A DNA stretch of 64,000 bases from the NCBI GenBank assembly GCA_947179155.2, contig OX359273.1:14288501-14352500 (forward strand), in the 5' to 3' direction. Origin of the DNA: Hedera helix (Eukaryota > Streptophyta > Magnoliopsida > Apiales > Araliaceae). The notes under the pieces were generated by a model, which searched no databases, was not told where the DNA came from, and worked only from the letters and a program-made list of their open reading frames with translations. Both the position numbers and the translations under genes were made by a program. Positions 35,834 to 48,387 of this stretch are shown here, piece after piece. The stretch's first letter is position 1, and each line of letters begins with the position of its first letter.

Positions 35834-37270
35834 TAAAATAAAGGGAAAATGAAAATTTTTGGGGGCTTATGGCCCTATATTTTCGGCTGAGTATAAGGAT
35901 GAGAAAATGATGGATTTTTTTGGCTTCTTAAGCTTTTCTTGGAAGCTAAGGAGCATGGGAAGAAGCATTAACTAATTGGTAAAGTGTGTAAGTTGTGTAA
36001 GGCTTGTAGATGGTTAAGAATGACTAACTAAGTAGCTTGAGTTGGTGTTGTATGATAGATATATATTCTATATGTATTTTGTTAGCTAATATGTTAGGGA
36101 AAGAGAAAATATTTAGTCATTTTCATTTTGCAAGTGAAGAGAGAAAGAAATAGAGAGAAAAAGCTTAAGAAAAGAAAGAGAGAAAAGAGAGAAAGCTTGA
36201 GAGAGAGAAGAGCTAGCCATTGTTGGATCTAGCAAAAAATGGGGATGAAGGTCAAGCCATATGAAAGATCCATCAAAGAAGAAGAAGTGTTATTAAAGGT
36301 TCAAAAGTATTTCTTAAAACCCTAGCCTTTTTATTATGTTTTGTATGTTGGGGTTGTTTTGATTCTTCCATTTTTGTAGAAGGAGATTTAGATTAATGGT
36401 GGAACATGGTGGTTCGATAATATAAGGAGGTTGTGTCGGTGATTTTGTGTGTAAATTACTTTTGTATGTAAGATGGGTTAAGTAATCAAAAATAGAGTTT
36501 TGTTACGAAAAACCCTAGGTTTGATTTTTGGTTTCAAAGTAAATAATGTACTTTTGTTGGTGTGTTTTATAGATCCATGGGTGTATACCTTAGATCTACA
36601 AGTTTGGTAGACAAACTATTTTTGTATAAAGAAAAGAGGAGCCTATATTGAGTTCAAAGTGATTTTTGGTAAGCAAACTATGTATATTAATGAAAATCTT
36701 AGTTTTAATCTTATGTTTTCAAAGAAATCAACTTGTATAGTTGAATGTGTTGAGATCTATGAGTGTTTGCCATAGATATAAGATTTTGATAATGTCCTAT
36801 GATGGAAAATGAGTGGTAATAAAGTTTTATGGTCAAAGTATGCCTTGATGTATGAATAACAAGAATATGAAAATGATTTTTGAAGATAAGAAAATTTTAG
36901 ATGCTATAATGATTTTTTAAAACTATGAAACTCAAGAGTATAAACTATTTTGAAGATGTATGTTATGTATTACAATGTTATATAGACATAAAACATGATG
37001 GTGTACCAACATCATGCTTGTAACATCAAGTTTGAAGTGATTGAATCAAAGATTTGTGAAACTAATTTTCACTTTGTCCTTATGAGTGATTTTGAATTAA
37101 TTTATGTTTAGAATTAAAAGATTTGATCTAAAGAGAAATTGTAGAGAAAGAAGTTTCGGACGCGTGAACCTTTTAATCACTTAAAAAGGTTATGAAATGA
37201 GAAAGTTATGACAGTTTTACTGAGTGAAGGTCGGCTAGTCAAAAAAATTAGGGTTTTGATTTTTGGCCTA

Positions 37271-37285
37271 CCACCGCAGCGGTGG
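37271..37285 (+). other. GC-rich palindrome of F8
   Basis: CCACCGCAGCGGTGG: seven-base arms around one central A. A half repeat, CCTCCGCAGCGGTC, follows within 10 bp. Confidence 0.65.
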
Positions 37286-38669
37286 AAATCACCTCCGCAG
37301 CGGTCAAATATTCTGCCCAGAAAGTGATTTTGCTATTCGGGTCAGGTCGGTCCGGGTTGAATTTTCTTTGAAAATTTAAGTTAAATTTAGTGTAAAATGA
37401 ATATGTTTGTATAATAAACCAATATTTATAGAGTCTATTAGTGACTAATTGGTAGACAAATATTTAAAATAAAGAATAAGATTAAAACAATTAAAATTAA
37501 AGTATTTGTATTGTTTGAAATTTTTTAAATGTTATTAAATGATTAATAATATTAGTAAATAATTAAAATATTATTAATTGGTTAATAATATTAGTAAATA
37601 ATTAAAATATTATTAAATGATTAATAATATTGGTAAATAAATAAGGTATTATTAAATGGTTAATAATATTTGTGTCAAAGATTGATAATTTTATTAAGTG
37701 TTTGGTACGTTATTAAATGTTTGAAACATTAAGTTATGTAAAAGAAAAAAGTTTAATTGAATTAAATCAAAGTATAGAGTCCATTAGTGATTAATTATTA
37801 GACTAACTTATTAAATGTAGGTTGTACGAAAAATAAGTAGTGATGGCATAAGCAAGATGAACGCATCAGGCAAATTTTTCATTACTAAGTGAATTTCTTG
37901 TAAACTTGATATGTGCAAGTTTTTCAGAACTTGTTGTTATGTGCATTGTTATACTACAAGATGTTATTAAACTGTTGATATAAAGCTATATTGATGATAT
38001 TTGAGAAGTATGTGAAAATCATGAAGTATAATTAGATGTGAAATATATATAAACTGTGAATCATGATTTGATATAAGTGATGAAACATGTGAGCATTTCT
38101 ATTAATTGAAATGACGGGAATTGGAAATGGCTAAATATGTAACCGGTAAGGTTCGTAAGGAAATAGAAATGTAATTCTAGTTAATGAAAGTGATTTAGTT
38201 GGTTTATGGCTAAATAACTAGCTAAGCAAATTAAATAAAAATGGTATGATGGAAAGAAATTGTCTAGTTAATTGATTCGGTTAATTAAATTGGAGAAAGT
38301 TCAATACAGATCAATGAATATGAATCAATCAAAGTAGGAAAAGAAAGATAATCCGTGTGATTAGAAATGGACTAATGGGAAAAGATTTAGAGGCAAAAAG
38401 ATAAAGATTCCTTAAATGTAAACTTTCTACATAAGGAAAGTCTAGAGAAAAGGGTAAATGACCAAAATGTCATTGACAAATTAATTAATGACCTTTGTGC
38501 CCTAAGAGATGAAATGACAAAAATGTTCTTGACTAAATAGGGAAAAAGACCAAAATGCCCTTGAGTTAGTTAACTATGATTAAGTTAATTTAACCTAACT
38601 TGAGTTAGGTCTCATATAACCTAGCTAAAGAGAAAGATAAGCTCATTTTTTTTAAGGAATTGAAACCCT

Positions 38670-38670
<1 letters not shown>

Positions 38671-38701
<31 letters not shown>
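38671..38701. repeat. (AG)15 microsatellite
   Basis: About fifteen uninterrupted AG units. Confidence 0.95.
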
Positions 38702-38705
<4 letters not shown>

Positions 38706-39734
38706 AGAGAAGCCATGGATGAAAAAAATAAAAAGCTTAAGTTTGTAAGCTAGAAAGCTTGGATGATCATGAAACAAGGATTAAAGTCATGGTGAAGCTT
38801 CCTATATATGGAAGTTGATCATCCAATAAGGTTTAAAAGTTTTTTAAACTCAAAACTTTAAGTTACGTATGTTTAAGGATGTATTTATGGTTAAAAGTAT
38901 AAGTTATGGAAGGTTATGTGTCTTGAGTAAAAAAGTTCATGGTGAAACCTTAAGTTATAAAGTTGAACATGATGGTATGATGTGTATTTACGTGTAATAT
39001 AGGATGTTAAATACTTTAATGTATAGAAAGTATGATTTTGAAAGTTAAAACTAGCTATGGTAGTAATATGTGCAAATAAACATATTTTGAAAGTAAATAA
39101 ATTTGAAACAATTCATATATATATATATAGTGTAAGTCTACATAAGTTTAAAATGAACTCTTTTAAGAATTGAAAAATGAGTTTTATGAAAAGTTTTGTT
39201 AAGTAGATGAAAATCTAACTCAAATGTTATTTTTGGCAATTTTAAAAGTTAAGTGGTGAAATTAGGTTTGATCACTTAGTTTTATGAAGTTGTACGTGTC
39301 TACATTGGTTTTGTAGTCAATGGATGAAAATTTGAATGAAAATATGTTTCGGGCCATCAAAATTGATCATTTCGAGTTAAAATAATTTTTACTGATAAAT
39401 AATGCCCGTTGAAAACCTAGGTTGTTTTAAAGGTCTAGACAAGTATTATACGATGTATGTATGCTAAATTAAGTGTTGTAATAAACGTTAGAAGTGAATA
39501 GCCAAAAATCACTAGTTGACGGAAAAGGGTAAAAAATGTTAAAATACAGTTTTACGGGTTAATGCTTCGATGATTTTAAGAAGCCAAATGAGTCAAGTTG
39601 TATTTTTGTAAAATACTATGTAGTTAAGATCTAGATATGGTTCAAATTTGAGCTTAATTGGATAAAAGATGAAGGAGTAAAAAATTAGAAAAGTGACTGC
39701 GAAAATTAATTTTTTTGGATTCTGCAAACTACAC

Positions 39735-39830
39735 CGGGGCACAGTTTTTTGTATTAAACACTGTGCCGGGGCACAGTGATCTGAGAAGAGTTGGCTGGGG
39801 GCGCAGTGCTTTGTACCGGGAATATTTTTT
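39735..39830 (+). other. GC-rich palindrome cassette of F4 (plus copy)
   Basis: Contains CACTGTGCCGGGGCACAGTG at 39759-39778, a perfect 20-bp palindrome, flanked by ACACCGGGGCACAG and GGGGGCGCAGTGCTTTGTACC. It is the functional counterpart of, but different in sequence from, the cassette at 54190-54330. Confidence 0.65.
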
Positions 39831-39896
39831 ATTGTATCCGAAAACTATATTTTGATGTGATATGATAGAGATATGTTATGTAAACCCTATATTGAT

Positions 39897-39915
39897 AAAA
39901 AAAAAAAAAAAAAAA
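39897..39915. repeat. Poly-A run
   Basis: Nineteen A residues about 20 bp before the F9 LTR. No matching target duplication for a retroposon was seen. Confidence 0.9.
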
Positions 39916-40760
39916 TAGTTAATAAGGTGGGTGTTAATGTAATACCCAAAGAAAAAAATAACAATTATAAAAAAAATAAAAATATTATAATATAACAATA
40001 ATAGAATAATACTTCAAATTTATTTTGAAATATTTATTTGGATTTTATGTTATATTTGGGTCAAATTTATGTGGCTAGTAATAAATAATGAAGAATATTA
40101 ATTTGATCAAGTTGGGCCTTAAAACTAATTGGGTCTAATTTATATTTGTATAAGTTGAATCCTAATAAAATTTGGAGAATTGCTAAAATAAATAAATAGT
40201 TAAAACCTAAACAGATTCGCGTTACATCTATGCGAATTATTAGAGAGAAAGATGGAGGAATGGGGCGGCGAAATTAAGAGAAAAGAAAAACTCAATTGAT
40301 CTCTGGTTAGTGATCTATTTTTTAATATATTCATTAATTGTATGGATAGATTAAGATTTGAGAATACATTCATATATATGAAGGGCCATATGTTATAATA
40401 ATTAATTAATAATACCGTAAGAGTTCATGTGGGGGTTGTTTATAGAAGAAAAAAAAAAGGAAGATAAATAAACGATTGCGGTACTGTGTATGAACATGGT
40501 TCTTAACTATGTTTATTATTTTAAAGTAGATGATCACATTAAGATTGTAATATAATATTTTAATCAAATGGCGATAACATGTAATTGGATAATATAAAGG
40601 AAGGGTCCGAATGTTAGTTTCATGTATATAATTATTGGTAATTTAGAATATTTTTGTACAGAAAGTGCTAAACTTGGAATGGGGAATTAATATAATAATG
40701 TTATAATATTATTGTATTGATTTATACTACAACAAGAGTATCTCTTGACTACAAAATGTG

Positions 40761-40765
<5 letters not shown>

Positions 40766-40810
<45 letters not shown>
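40766..40810. repeat. (AT)n microsatellite
   Basis: About twenty-two AT units. Confidence 0.95.
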
Positions 40811-40814
<4 letters not shown>

Positions 40815-42101
40815 TAAAATTAAATTTATAAAGATAAAATAAAATAAAAGGATTTTTTTTATCTAGGTTAGTAATTATTAACGGTATTGTATTAATTTGG
40901 TGATTAAATAGATCCGATTGAGGAGGTTTAGCGTAACGGTGTGATATTTTGGCTTCAGTGAATTATTTGGTATTTTATTCAAGTACAAATATCGTACTCC
41001 TTCAGCGATATTCTTATGAATTTTAATTTGTTCATTTTGCTTCTCGTTGTGAATTCGAATATTATCTTATATGATTATTGCTTCCTAAATTTGTATTACA
41101 GTTTGATCTATATACGGATTTTGTACTTCGTTTCTTGATTTTGATTATATTCCATATATCACTTATATGATATTTTGTCATTTGAAAAATTGTGTTTTTG
41201 AGACTTTATTTGTTTGTATTCTTCGTATATTTTTGTTCTCATTTGAGAGCCATTTGATCGTTTGAAATAATTCGATATCGTTTGGAGATGGTCATGTAAG
41301 CCTTGTGATTTGAACCCCTTTTTGGCTTACATTTTGTAGTTTGAACCTTAGGGTATACTTGAGCTGACCACATGTGGGGGTACCACATGCATGTCCTCTT
41401 GACACCAGGACATGACACTTTCTGTGACAATGTGATTAGTCCTATTGAATGCTTTGGGTGTGAACTTTAGTCATTTGATATATATTTGTTCAGGATATAT
41501 ATGGGTCGACCCAGTATTTGATTTGATTTGATTTGTTTGACGGATTAGTGACGTTTGTGTCGTGCGTACTGTCCAGTTTGATTTGTATACATCATGGTAC
41601 CGATGCATTTTGTTAGCCTTTGGCTATTTGTGTCTGAGCTCACTATGAAATTGTCACAACTTAGCCACTTTGATTCAACCTTCATTTTGTAGGAGTCCTT
41701 TTGATTGTATTTATTCGATCGATTATGTTCATCGTTTATATCTCGCTTCACTAATTTTGTTATATTCATAGTTCATTTGTAGTTCGCATTCGTTCGTTCA
41801 TTTAGCTCTTTTGATTATAGTCTATATTGTGGTGTATTTGTGTTTTTTCATATCTGTACTGAACATTTAACTCATGTTGTGTTTTCTTTTGATAGATTTG
41901 TAGGGGCGATTTATGGTTTCGTGTGAAGAGAACTACACTTGACCCTTTAGGTTTATTTGATTTTAGATTTTGATTATTCTACCGATTTTTGGAGAATTGT
42001 ATTTAATTCCTTATTGATGTATTATCAACTATTTAATATTTTGAAGTTATTCGTGCTCTGTTTACTTGTTTTAAGGTTTGTTGTGCTTTGGAAGTGACAT
42101 C

Positions 42102-42121
42102 CCTTTCCTTTTTGGGAAAGG
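42102..42121. other. Hairpin near the F9 LTR end
   Basis: CCTTTCC, loop TTTTTG, GGAAAGG: a seven-base-pair stem nine bases before the LTR terminus. Confidence 0.55.
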
Positions 42122-43383
42122 AGTGTTACAATTAAGGTATAATGGAATAAGGTAACATACCTAAAGCTAAATAAAAACATGATAATGTTTGTGTAGAAGG
42201 TCGGTAATGTGTTAGAATGTATTATTAACCTATGTAAGGTGTAATACATCGAAAGTAAGATGTTTAAAGACTAGTGGTCTTGTATTTATGTTTTAAGTAT
42301 TGAAAGAGATAAGTGATAGTGTATGACCATATAATGCTATATAGGTTGTACGATGGCAAACAGAGTTTGGATTAGTAAATCGACGAAAGGAAATATATGA
42401 AAGACGTTCGAGAAGTGTAAAGGTTAAGTATGGTTTCAAATAACAGGTAAGTTTTTTTGAATTTGTTGAAATGTAATAATTGTTCTATCTGAACTAGTTG
42501 ACAGCCTATGTGTAAGATTTATGTGTTATTTAAAATCGATGTGGATATGTTTTGAAATGTGCACTTCGTGCAACTATGTGATTTTAATTGTTAAATGTAG
42601 TATATGAGATTTATGTTTGAAAACGCACGACATGGTAGATATGATACATATATAATATGCATAATATGAAAAGGTATGACGCATGTATATAAATTGCAAG
42701 CATGAAAGGTGTTAACTGTTAAACTTGCTGAGTTGTCGTGTTTATTCTTGCTTAAATTGATATTTTCAGCTAAGTACGAGAAGGCCGGAGGTTCCAGTAA
42801 AGCTAAAGGGTAAGGAAGAATATTTGTATAAAGGTGCTTGAAGAAACTTGTTAAGTTTACTTGTGTAATATGACAAGCCAGTTAGATGAATGTAAACCTA
42901 TAAATGTATAAGTCATTTAACGTCTTGGTTTTAAATATTAAACTTGGTCGTTAATAAAGAGATGTATGTTTTATAAATCCATTGGGATAGCTATGTATGC
43001 AAATTTTATTCAGAGAAACTTGTAGTGAGATTCGATTAATGTATCATTTTAAGTCGAGTATTATGTATGGAAACAGAGATTTGTAAGCAGAGTTATGTAT
43101 GGACAGTTATGAATAGTGACTATGTTCACATGTTGAGTTAAGTTAAATCATAAGATATATAATTTTGAACTATAATAGACTAGGTCATGATTTTTGTATT
43201 TATGATTTGGGTTTTAAGGTAAAGAATGTGAAGATTGCGATTTTGAGACAGGTTATGATTGTAAATTATATAAACAGGTTTATGAACTGTATTATGATGT
43301 TATGATATAGTTTTAAAGAAAAAAGTTATCTTTTAACATATGAGATCGCCTGTAACAAATGCAGGGATTTCAGGAATGTTACA

Positions 43384-43846
43384 AAATCAAAGTGGACTAG
43401 CCCAATCAAGTAGCCCAAATGATAGAAATAAGACAATTCTAATTGGAATATATATTTAGTCCAAATAAGTTGTTAAATTAAGTCCAAATGAATTAACGAA
43501 TAATCCATAAAGAATTATTGATGAGTCCAACAAAATAACTTGAGTTAGCCTAAAACTTGTTTAATTCATTAGTCTTGTAAGTTAGTAGATTGAGTCCAAT
43601 TAAATTAATTCAATTGAGCCCAATGAATATTAACTAGTAGCCCAAAATTCATGACCCAACAAGGAAATGAAATAGTAGTTAATGTAATAGTCAAATGTAT
43701 ATATATATATTGGGAATATATAAATCTATGTTGGTGTATATGTATATATGTATAAATATATGTATATAAGAGCAAAAGAAAAGCAAAAATAGAAAAGAAA
43801 AACGCCACTATGGTCGGGTAAAGGAGGTCCCCACCAAAGGGAGGAG
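43384..43846 (+). promoter_or_regulatory. RGCCCA-rich U3-like fragment
   Basis: CTAGCCCAATCAAGTAGCCC, GAGCCCAATG, AGTAGCCCAAAATTC and repeated AGTCCAA words in 43390-43660, then AT repeats and GAAAAGAAAAACGCC. It looks like the 5' part of a plus-strand LTR of the F2/F5 style. No gene. Confidence 0.4.
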
Positions 43847-44865
43847 TGTGACGCCCCCAAATCTGGGTTCCTGGAACCTCAGGTTAAGTGCTCACGATAC
43901 TATTATACCATTCATTCACATCCATTTATTTTCGAATGCAGTAACTTAATTTACAAGATTACATAAATATCTCAAGTTTACAGACATTTATACATTACAA
44001 AACATTAACTGTATGTTACAAAATTATAACATCTACAAAAGTCTATTAACTAGACAACTACTGTTTGCTCACTTTTTCTTTCCCTTTATTAGTTACTAAA
44101 CATTTCGCCTGTTTGGGTTTAGCTGAATTATTATGTTTAAGCAAGAATGAGCATTAACTAGCTCGACAAGTATATAAACAAGCAACGACATAATATCTTA
44201 GAAATAATAAAAGAAACTTTTTAGTTAGCTTTAACAATTCTACACTACTGTGAAGAAACTTAAAACCATAACATAAAACTCTATTAGAATTGAATTGAAT
44301 TATTTTCATTACCTGTTGTACAGTCACAAGACCAAGAACTAGTTTAGAACAATACCAATTATAAAGACTGATATTGTCCAACACTGTCATAAGACTACAT
44401 TTCCTTTTAGATGTGTACTTTAGGGGATCAGCCTATCGTATCCTATATTGTGCACAACATAATCATCTAACGATGCAACCACGCCATGAGATTTATATCC
44501 CTCTGTACTTTTTATCCTATTTTTATAAGGGTTGTTCTATTACAACATTTTCACAGATTCCACACCACAACGATATTAATTGGAGAACATACAATAAATA
44601 TCTGAAGTCAACATGAATGACAATATATGTTTAGCCGGATAACTTCAAAAATGACTCTCAAGAATACATAGCATACCTAACTGTCAAATAAATTACAAAA
44701 GAGAGTTCGAAAAGAATACTTGCATCCGTCCTCACTTACTTTTACTATTACTACCTTACCATGCTTATAACCTACATAACCACGATATTGGTCTACACAT
44801 TAGTTATATACATGTTAATTGCTTTATCATGACCTACATGTCACAATTTACCTTTAAACTTAACA
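43847..44865 (-). repeat. F10 LTR fragment (3' part)
   Basis: The plus strand starts TGTGACGCCCCCAAATC, the mirror of the F2 end GGGGGCGTCACA. It contains a GAGC-8-GCTC stem (44149-44164) next to GCAAGAAT. It is cut at 44866 by an LTR start. The small frames at 44154-44616 have no domain. Confidence 0.6.
44149..44164 (-). other. LTR stem-loop (F10)
   Basis: GAGC-ATTAACTA-GCTC, four base pairs, preceded on the plus strand by GCAAGAAT (ATTCTTGC in element sense). Confidence 0.45.
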
Positions 44866-45604
44866 TGTAATGACTGCGAATTTTCAAATTTTTTTATAAA
44901 TAAAATCAGGAATTTAATTTTCAATTATGACGTGAATTATTTCAAGTGCATATGTTGGCATGATTTGGTGTCTAAATGCTAAATTAAATTAAATAGGGCC
45001 CTACTAATAGAATAATTAAGCTAGTGGACTAATTTAATGATTTAATATCAAGAATTTGATAAGGAGTAAATCCTAATTAAATATTCAACCAATTTGACTG
45101 TAGCAAGATTAATTGGATTAATTTAATTAAAATATTAAAATGGTCCAATAATTAATTAAACAAGTCCAAGGCGAGTTAATTGAGTAATGGAGTTGTAGAC
45201 TATTCAATGTGACTATGTATTTTATTTAAACTAGCCCAATTATGGTGTAAGGCTAGTGGTATTTATTTGGCCATATAAATTATGTCATGGAGCACAAAGA
45301 AAATTAATTTCAAAGACCAATCCATGACCCATCTTCTAGAAGGTTAATTATGCAAATTTTGACATAAAAATAAATCAAATACGACATGAAAAAGGGGGAA
45401 TAACCAGTTGGATTTGGGAGGGGCTCAAGGAGTGATTTTGTTGGCAAAAAATTTCAAAGCAATCCCTTAATTCATGGACCAAGTTTGACAAATGCATACT
45501 TACAATCTTTTATATCTATAGATTTGCTCTCTTATAAATAAAGTGTTTGGCATTTGGGTGAAGGGTTACAAAATAAATAAATAAATATTACAAGAGTTCT
45601 TCCA

Positions 45605-45680
45605 TTGCTAGACTAGTGAGTTAGAGTGAGTGGCTCGGTGAGTTAGTGAGTTTTCTTAAGTGAGTTAGTGAGTTCTATAT
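45605..45680. repeat. GTGAGTTAGTGAGTT short repeat
   Basis: Five or six imperfect GTGAGT(T) words in about 75 bp. Confidence 0.6.
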
Positions 45681-46539
45681 CGAGTCAAAGTGAATCAAGT
45701 CATTCTTAACGAAGAGAAGGTGTTCTTGGATGTCATCAAGTTCCATAGTCTATTTTAGGAAGCTAAGAAAGAGGGCAATCAAATCTAAGAGGTATAAAAC
45801 CCTAAAACCCTAGTTCATTAATCTCTTTATGTGTAAAATGTGATTTTTATGAAAAAATCTTTTCTATCAAGCTCTAAAGGCCTATATTTATATTAAAATG
45901 GTAGAGCTAGAGTTTTATATGATTAACATGCTTATTTATATGAGTTTATGGCAAAAAGTTTGACAAAAAACTTGGATATAAGTTTTACCGAAATACCCTA
46001 AATCAATCATGTATTCCTAAGCCCTTTATTTTGAAATTTAAAAATTATTTAGGTGATTTTTGTTCTTCATATGCTAGATACGTAAGTTACGATCAAAACC
46101 CCTTTGGAATCACCTAAAAGTATTTTAAAATGAATTTTATATGAATTTTTGAATCAAAGAACCTCACTGTTGAAAGTTTGTGCATAATAAACCACTTCAT
46201 GGTCATTTTAAGAGACCAAAACGTGTCCAAATTTATAGTTAGAAGATGGAATCTTGTAGTTCGGGAAAATATGAATCCAATTGTGGTCAATCAGACTTAT
46301 AGATTTCATTTTATTCAAGCTGGCGAAAAATAGGTAAAATCTGGAAAAAAAAAATCAAAATCCCTACCGGTTTTTTTCTTTTTTGCCGATCCGATTTTTT
46401 TCTCGGTTCACTGTTAACTTGGGGAGTTTGGTTTGGGTGGTTCCAGGCCGATTCTTGGGTTGGGTCCTGAACAAAATATTTTTCTAATTTAATAAAAAAT
46501 ATTATAAAACTTAATTTGGGTACTTATTATGTCATTAGA

Positions 46540-47420
46540 TATTTATTAAAATTAATAATTGATTAATACCTTACTAAATAATAATAATAGTAGATAATTA
46601 ATTATTATTTACTACTAGATAAAAATTAAACTGATTATTTTGTATTTAATGAATAGTAAATAATAGGTAAGGATAATTAATTGATTAAAATTTTATTTAA
46701 GTAATATTAAATAATAATTAAAGAGTAATTAAGTTGTTAACTAATTACTTACTATTAAATAATATGTAAGGATAATTAATTATTATTTAATTAACATTAA
46801 CTAATAATTAAAGGGTAAGTAAGTTATTAAATAAATTATTTATTATTTAGTTGGTATTAAATAATAAATAAGGATGATTAATTAATTTATTATTATTTAA
46901 TTAACATTAAAAAATAATTAAATAATTAAACTAATTATTTATTATTTAATTAACATTAAATAATAAGTAATGTTAATTAATTGATTAATTATTATTTATT
47001 TAAAAATAAATAATAATTAAAGAATAATAAATTTAATAAACTAATTATTTATTATTTAATTAATATTAAATAATAAGTAAAGAAAATTAATTAATTACTA
47101 TTAATATTAAATAATAATTAAAGAAAGATAGAGTTGACAAAGTAATTATTTATTATTAAATAAAGATGATTATTTATAGAATACTTAAAGGATTAAAATA
47201 ATTATTTATTATTTAATTAACATTAATTAATAGGTAAGGTTAATTAATTGTTTAATTAGCATTTAATAATAATTAAATGATATAAGGTTAGCTAATTAAT
47301 TATTTGTTATTTAATTAATGTTAAATAATAAATAAAGGTAATATGGGTAATTATTTATCAATTAAGTGATGGTAAATAATAAGGTGATTAATTAAATAAT
47401 TATAATAAATTATTTAAGGG
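46540..47420 (+). repeat. AT-rich palindrome array (F7)
   Basis: Ten or more units of the kind TTATTATTTAATTAACATTAA with its mirror arm, and linkers such as TAAGGATAATTAATT. It is the same style as F2, but the units are not identical. Confidence 0.72.
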
Positions 47421-48387
47421 TTTAAATACATGGAAGATGGATGTTTTGAGATTTAATAAATTAATATTACTTAAGGAGGAGTGATATTAGGTAATTAAAT
47501 CACTACCCTAGGTTTAATTAAGTGTTTTTATAAGGATAAATGATATAAGATTAAATTGTGTGTTATGTGATTATCCTAATTGATATAAATGCAAGATAAA
47601 TAGCATAAATAGACGATCAAATGAACGATTATGTGATGTACTAATTGATAGACTGACATTATTTATGTTAGGTCTTTCAAAGGAAATTAAGTTAAGAGAA
47701 TTATCAGTACAGGCAAGTTCCATAACCTTACTCAAATTTATATTGAGCAAGTTCCTAAACCCTAAACTTATTATGTATTACAAATTATTCCACATCAATG
47801 TTATTTGTGACGGCCCGAGATATCACCTTCCTTAATTAAGTCCAATTATATCTTAATTACATAGTGATTAACTTAAAACCTTATTACCCGGAATCTCGTG
47901 CGTCAAAACTTAACATTTAATCTTTGAAACCATTCAGTTGACCATAAATGCGGTCCATATTTTTTTATTTTTTTTTTAAACTTATCTTCATTACTCGTCT
48001 CAGGATCGCAACGTTTACTTATTCTTCATTAGAACTTAGGTCAACTATTATTTAATTGTGACATAGTCTATTACAATTTCTATAATCATATTTATTCATG
48101 ATTTAACATACTCTTTAAATAAATTTCGCCATGAAGTATTCATACATGGCCCTGATTATACACCTGTTCCTGTTCACAAATACCTTTTTACATTCATCTA
48201 TATCATACATGTCCTTGTCTACTTATAATTGATCCATACATCAACTTGCTTACCTCATACCTGTATCATCTATAACCTGCTCCATACATTATCTTGTTCG
48301 ATTGTACCTGTTCACATATCTAAGTAGGCATACATTTATACCATATATGCGAGCTTTGTTATACAAACACTCGCCCTACAACAATAA

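Larger units (their letters stand above)
34332..37990 (+). repeat. F8 LTR-like block
   Basis: Starts TGTAATATCACGGATATTT, like 377. In order it holds an RGCCCA cluster (35645-35740), a TAA microsatellite, a GA-rich stretch (36120-36220), the palindrome CCACCGCAGCGGTGG (37271-37285) with a partial repeat, an AT-rich ATTATTAAATGGTTAATAAT array (37490-37720), and an ATTAGACTAACTTATTAAATG block (37790-37830) similar to F2 and F7. The 37380-37480 stretch matches the complement of 57840-57910. No LTR end or coding was found. Confidence 0.5.
39938..42130. mobile_element. F9 solo LTR nested in F4
   Basis: Starts TGTAATACCCAAAG and ends GGAGTGTTACA (2.19 kb). The flanks GTTAA (39933-39937) and ATTAA (42131-42135) look like a 5-bp duplication with one mismatch. 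The outer F4 sequence continues on both sides. It is T/G-rich at 41020-41900, with TTTGA repeats near 41520. It is unlike the other families here. No domain is recognised in the small minus-strand frames at 41239-41769. Orientation is not proven. Confidence 0.65.
37991..43383 (+). repeat. F4 LTR, plus-strand copy, 5'-truncated, split by F9
   Basis: Collinear with the reverse complement of the F4 LTR at 47806-57091: the GAGAAGCCATGGATG / GAAGCTTCC / GGTCATCCAATAAGG area (38700-38840), GGTCGGTAATGTGTT...CCTATGTAAGG (42200), GCGATTTTGAGACAGG (43236), ending CAGGAATGTTACA at 43383. The left edge is uncertain. Inside are (AG)15 and the perfect 20-bp palindrome at 39759. No coding. Confidence 0.6.
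44866..47805 (+). repeat. F7 LTR, 3' end missing
   Basis: Starts TGTAATGACTGCGAATTTTC. It holds a GAGTTAGTGAGTT-type repeat (45610-45680), a moderately GC-rich part (46370-46470, CCGATCCGA / GGTTCCAGGCCGATTC), an AT palindrome array (46540-47420) and a block like F2 (TTAGGTCTTTCAAAG at 47666, GAGCAAGTTCC at 47745). It breaks off at 47805, where an F4 LTR begins. No coding. Confidence 0.62.

Noticed and set aside
39897..39915. Poly-A tail of a SINE or LINE
   Set aside because: No flanking direct repeat and no recognisable SINE promoter boxes or LINE coding upstream.
41239..41769. Small minus-strand frames inside F9
   Set aside because: No domain, wholly inside a solo LTR, and composition like the surrounding T/G-rich DNA.
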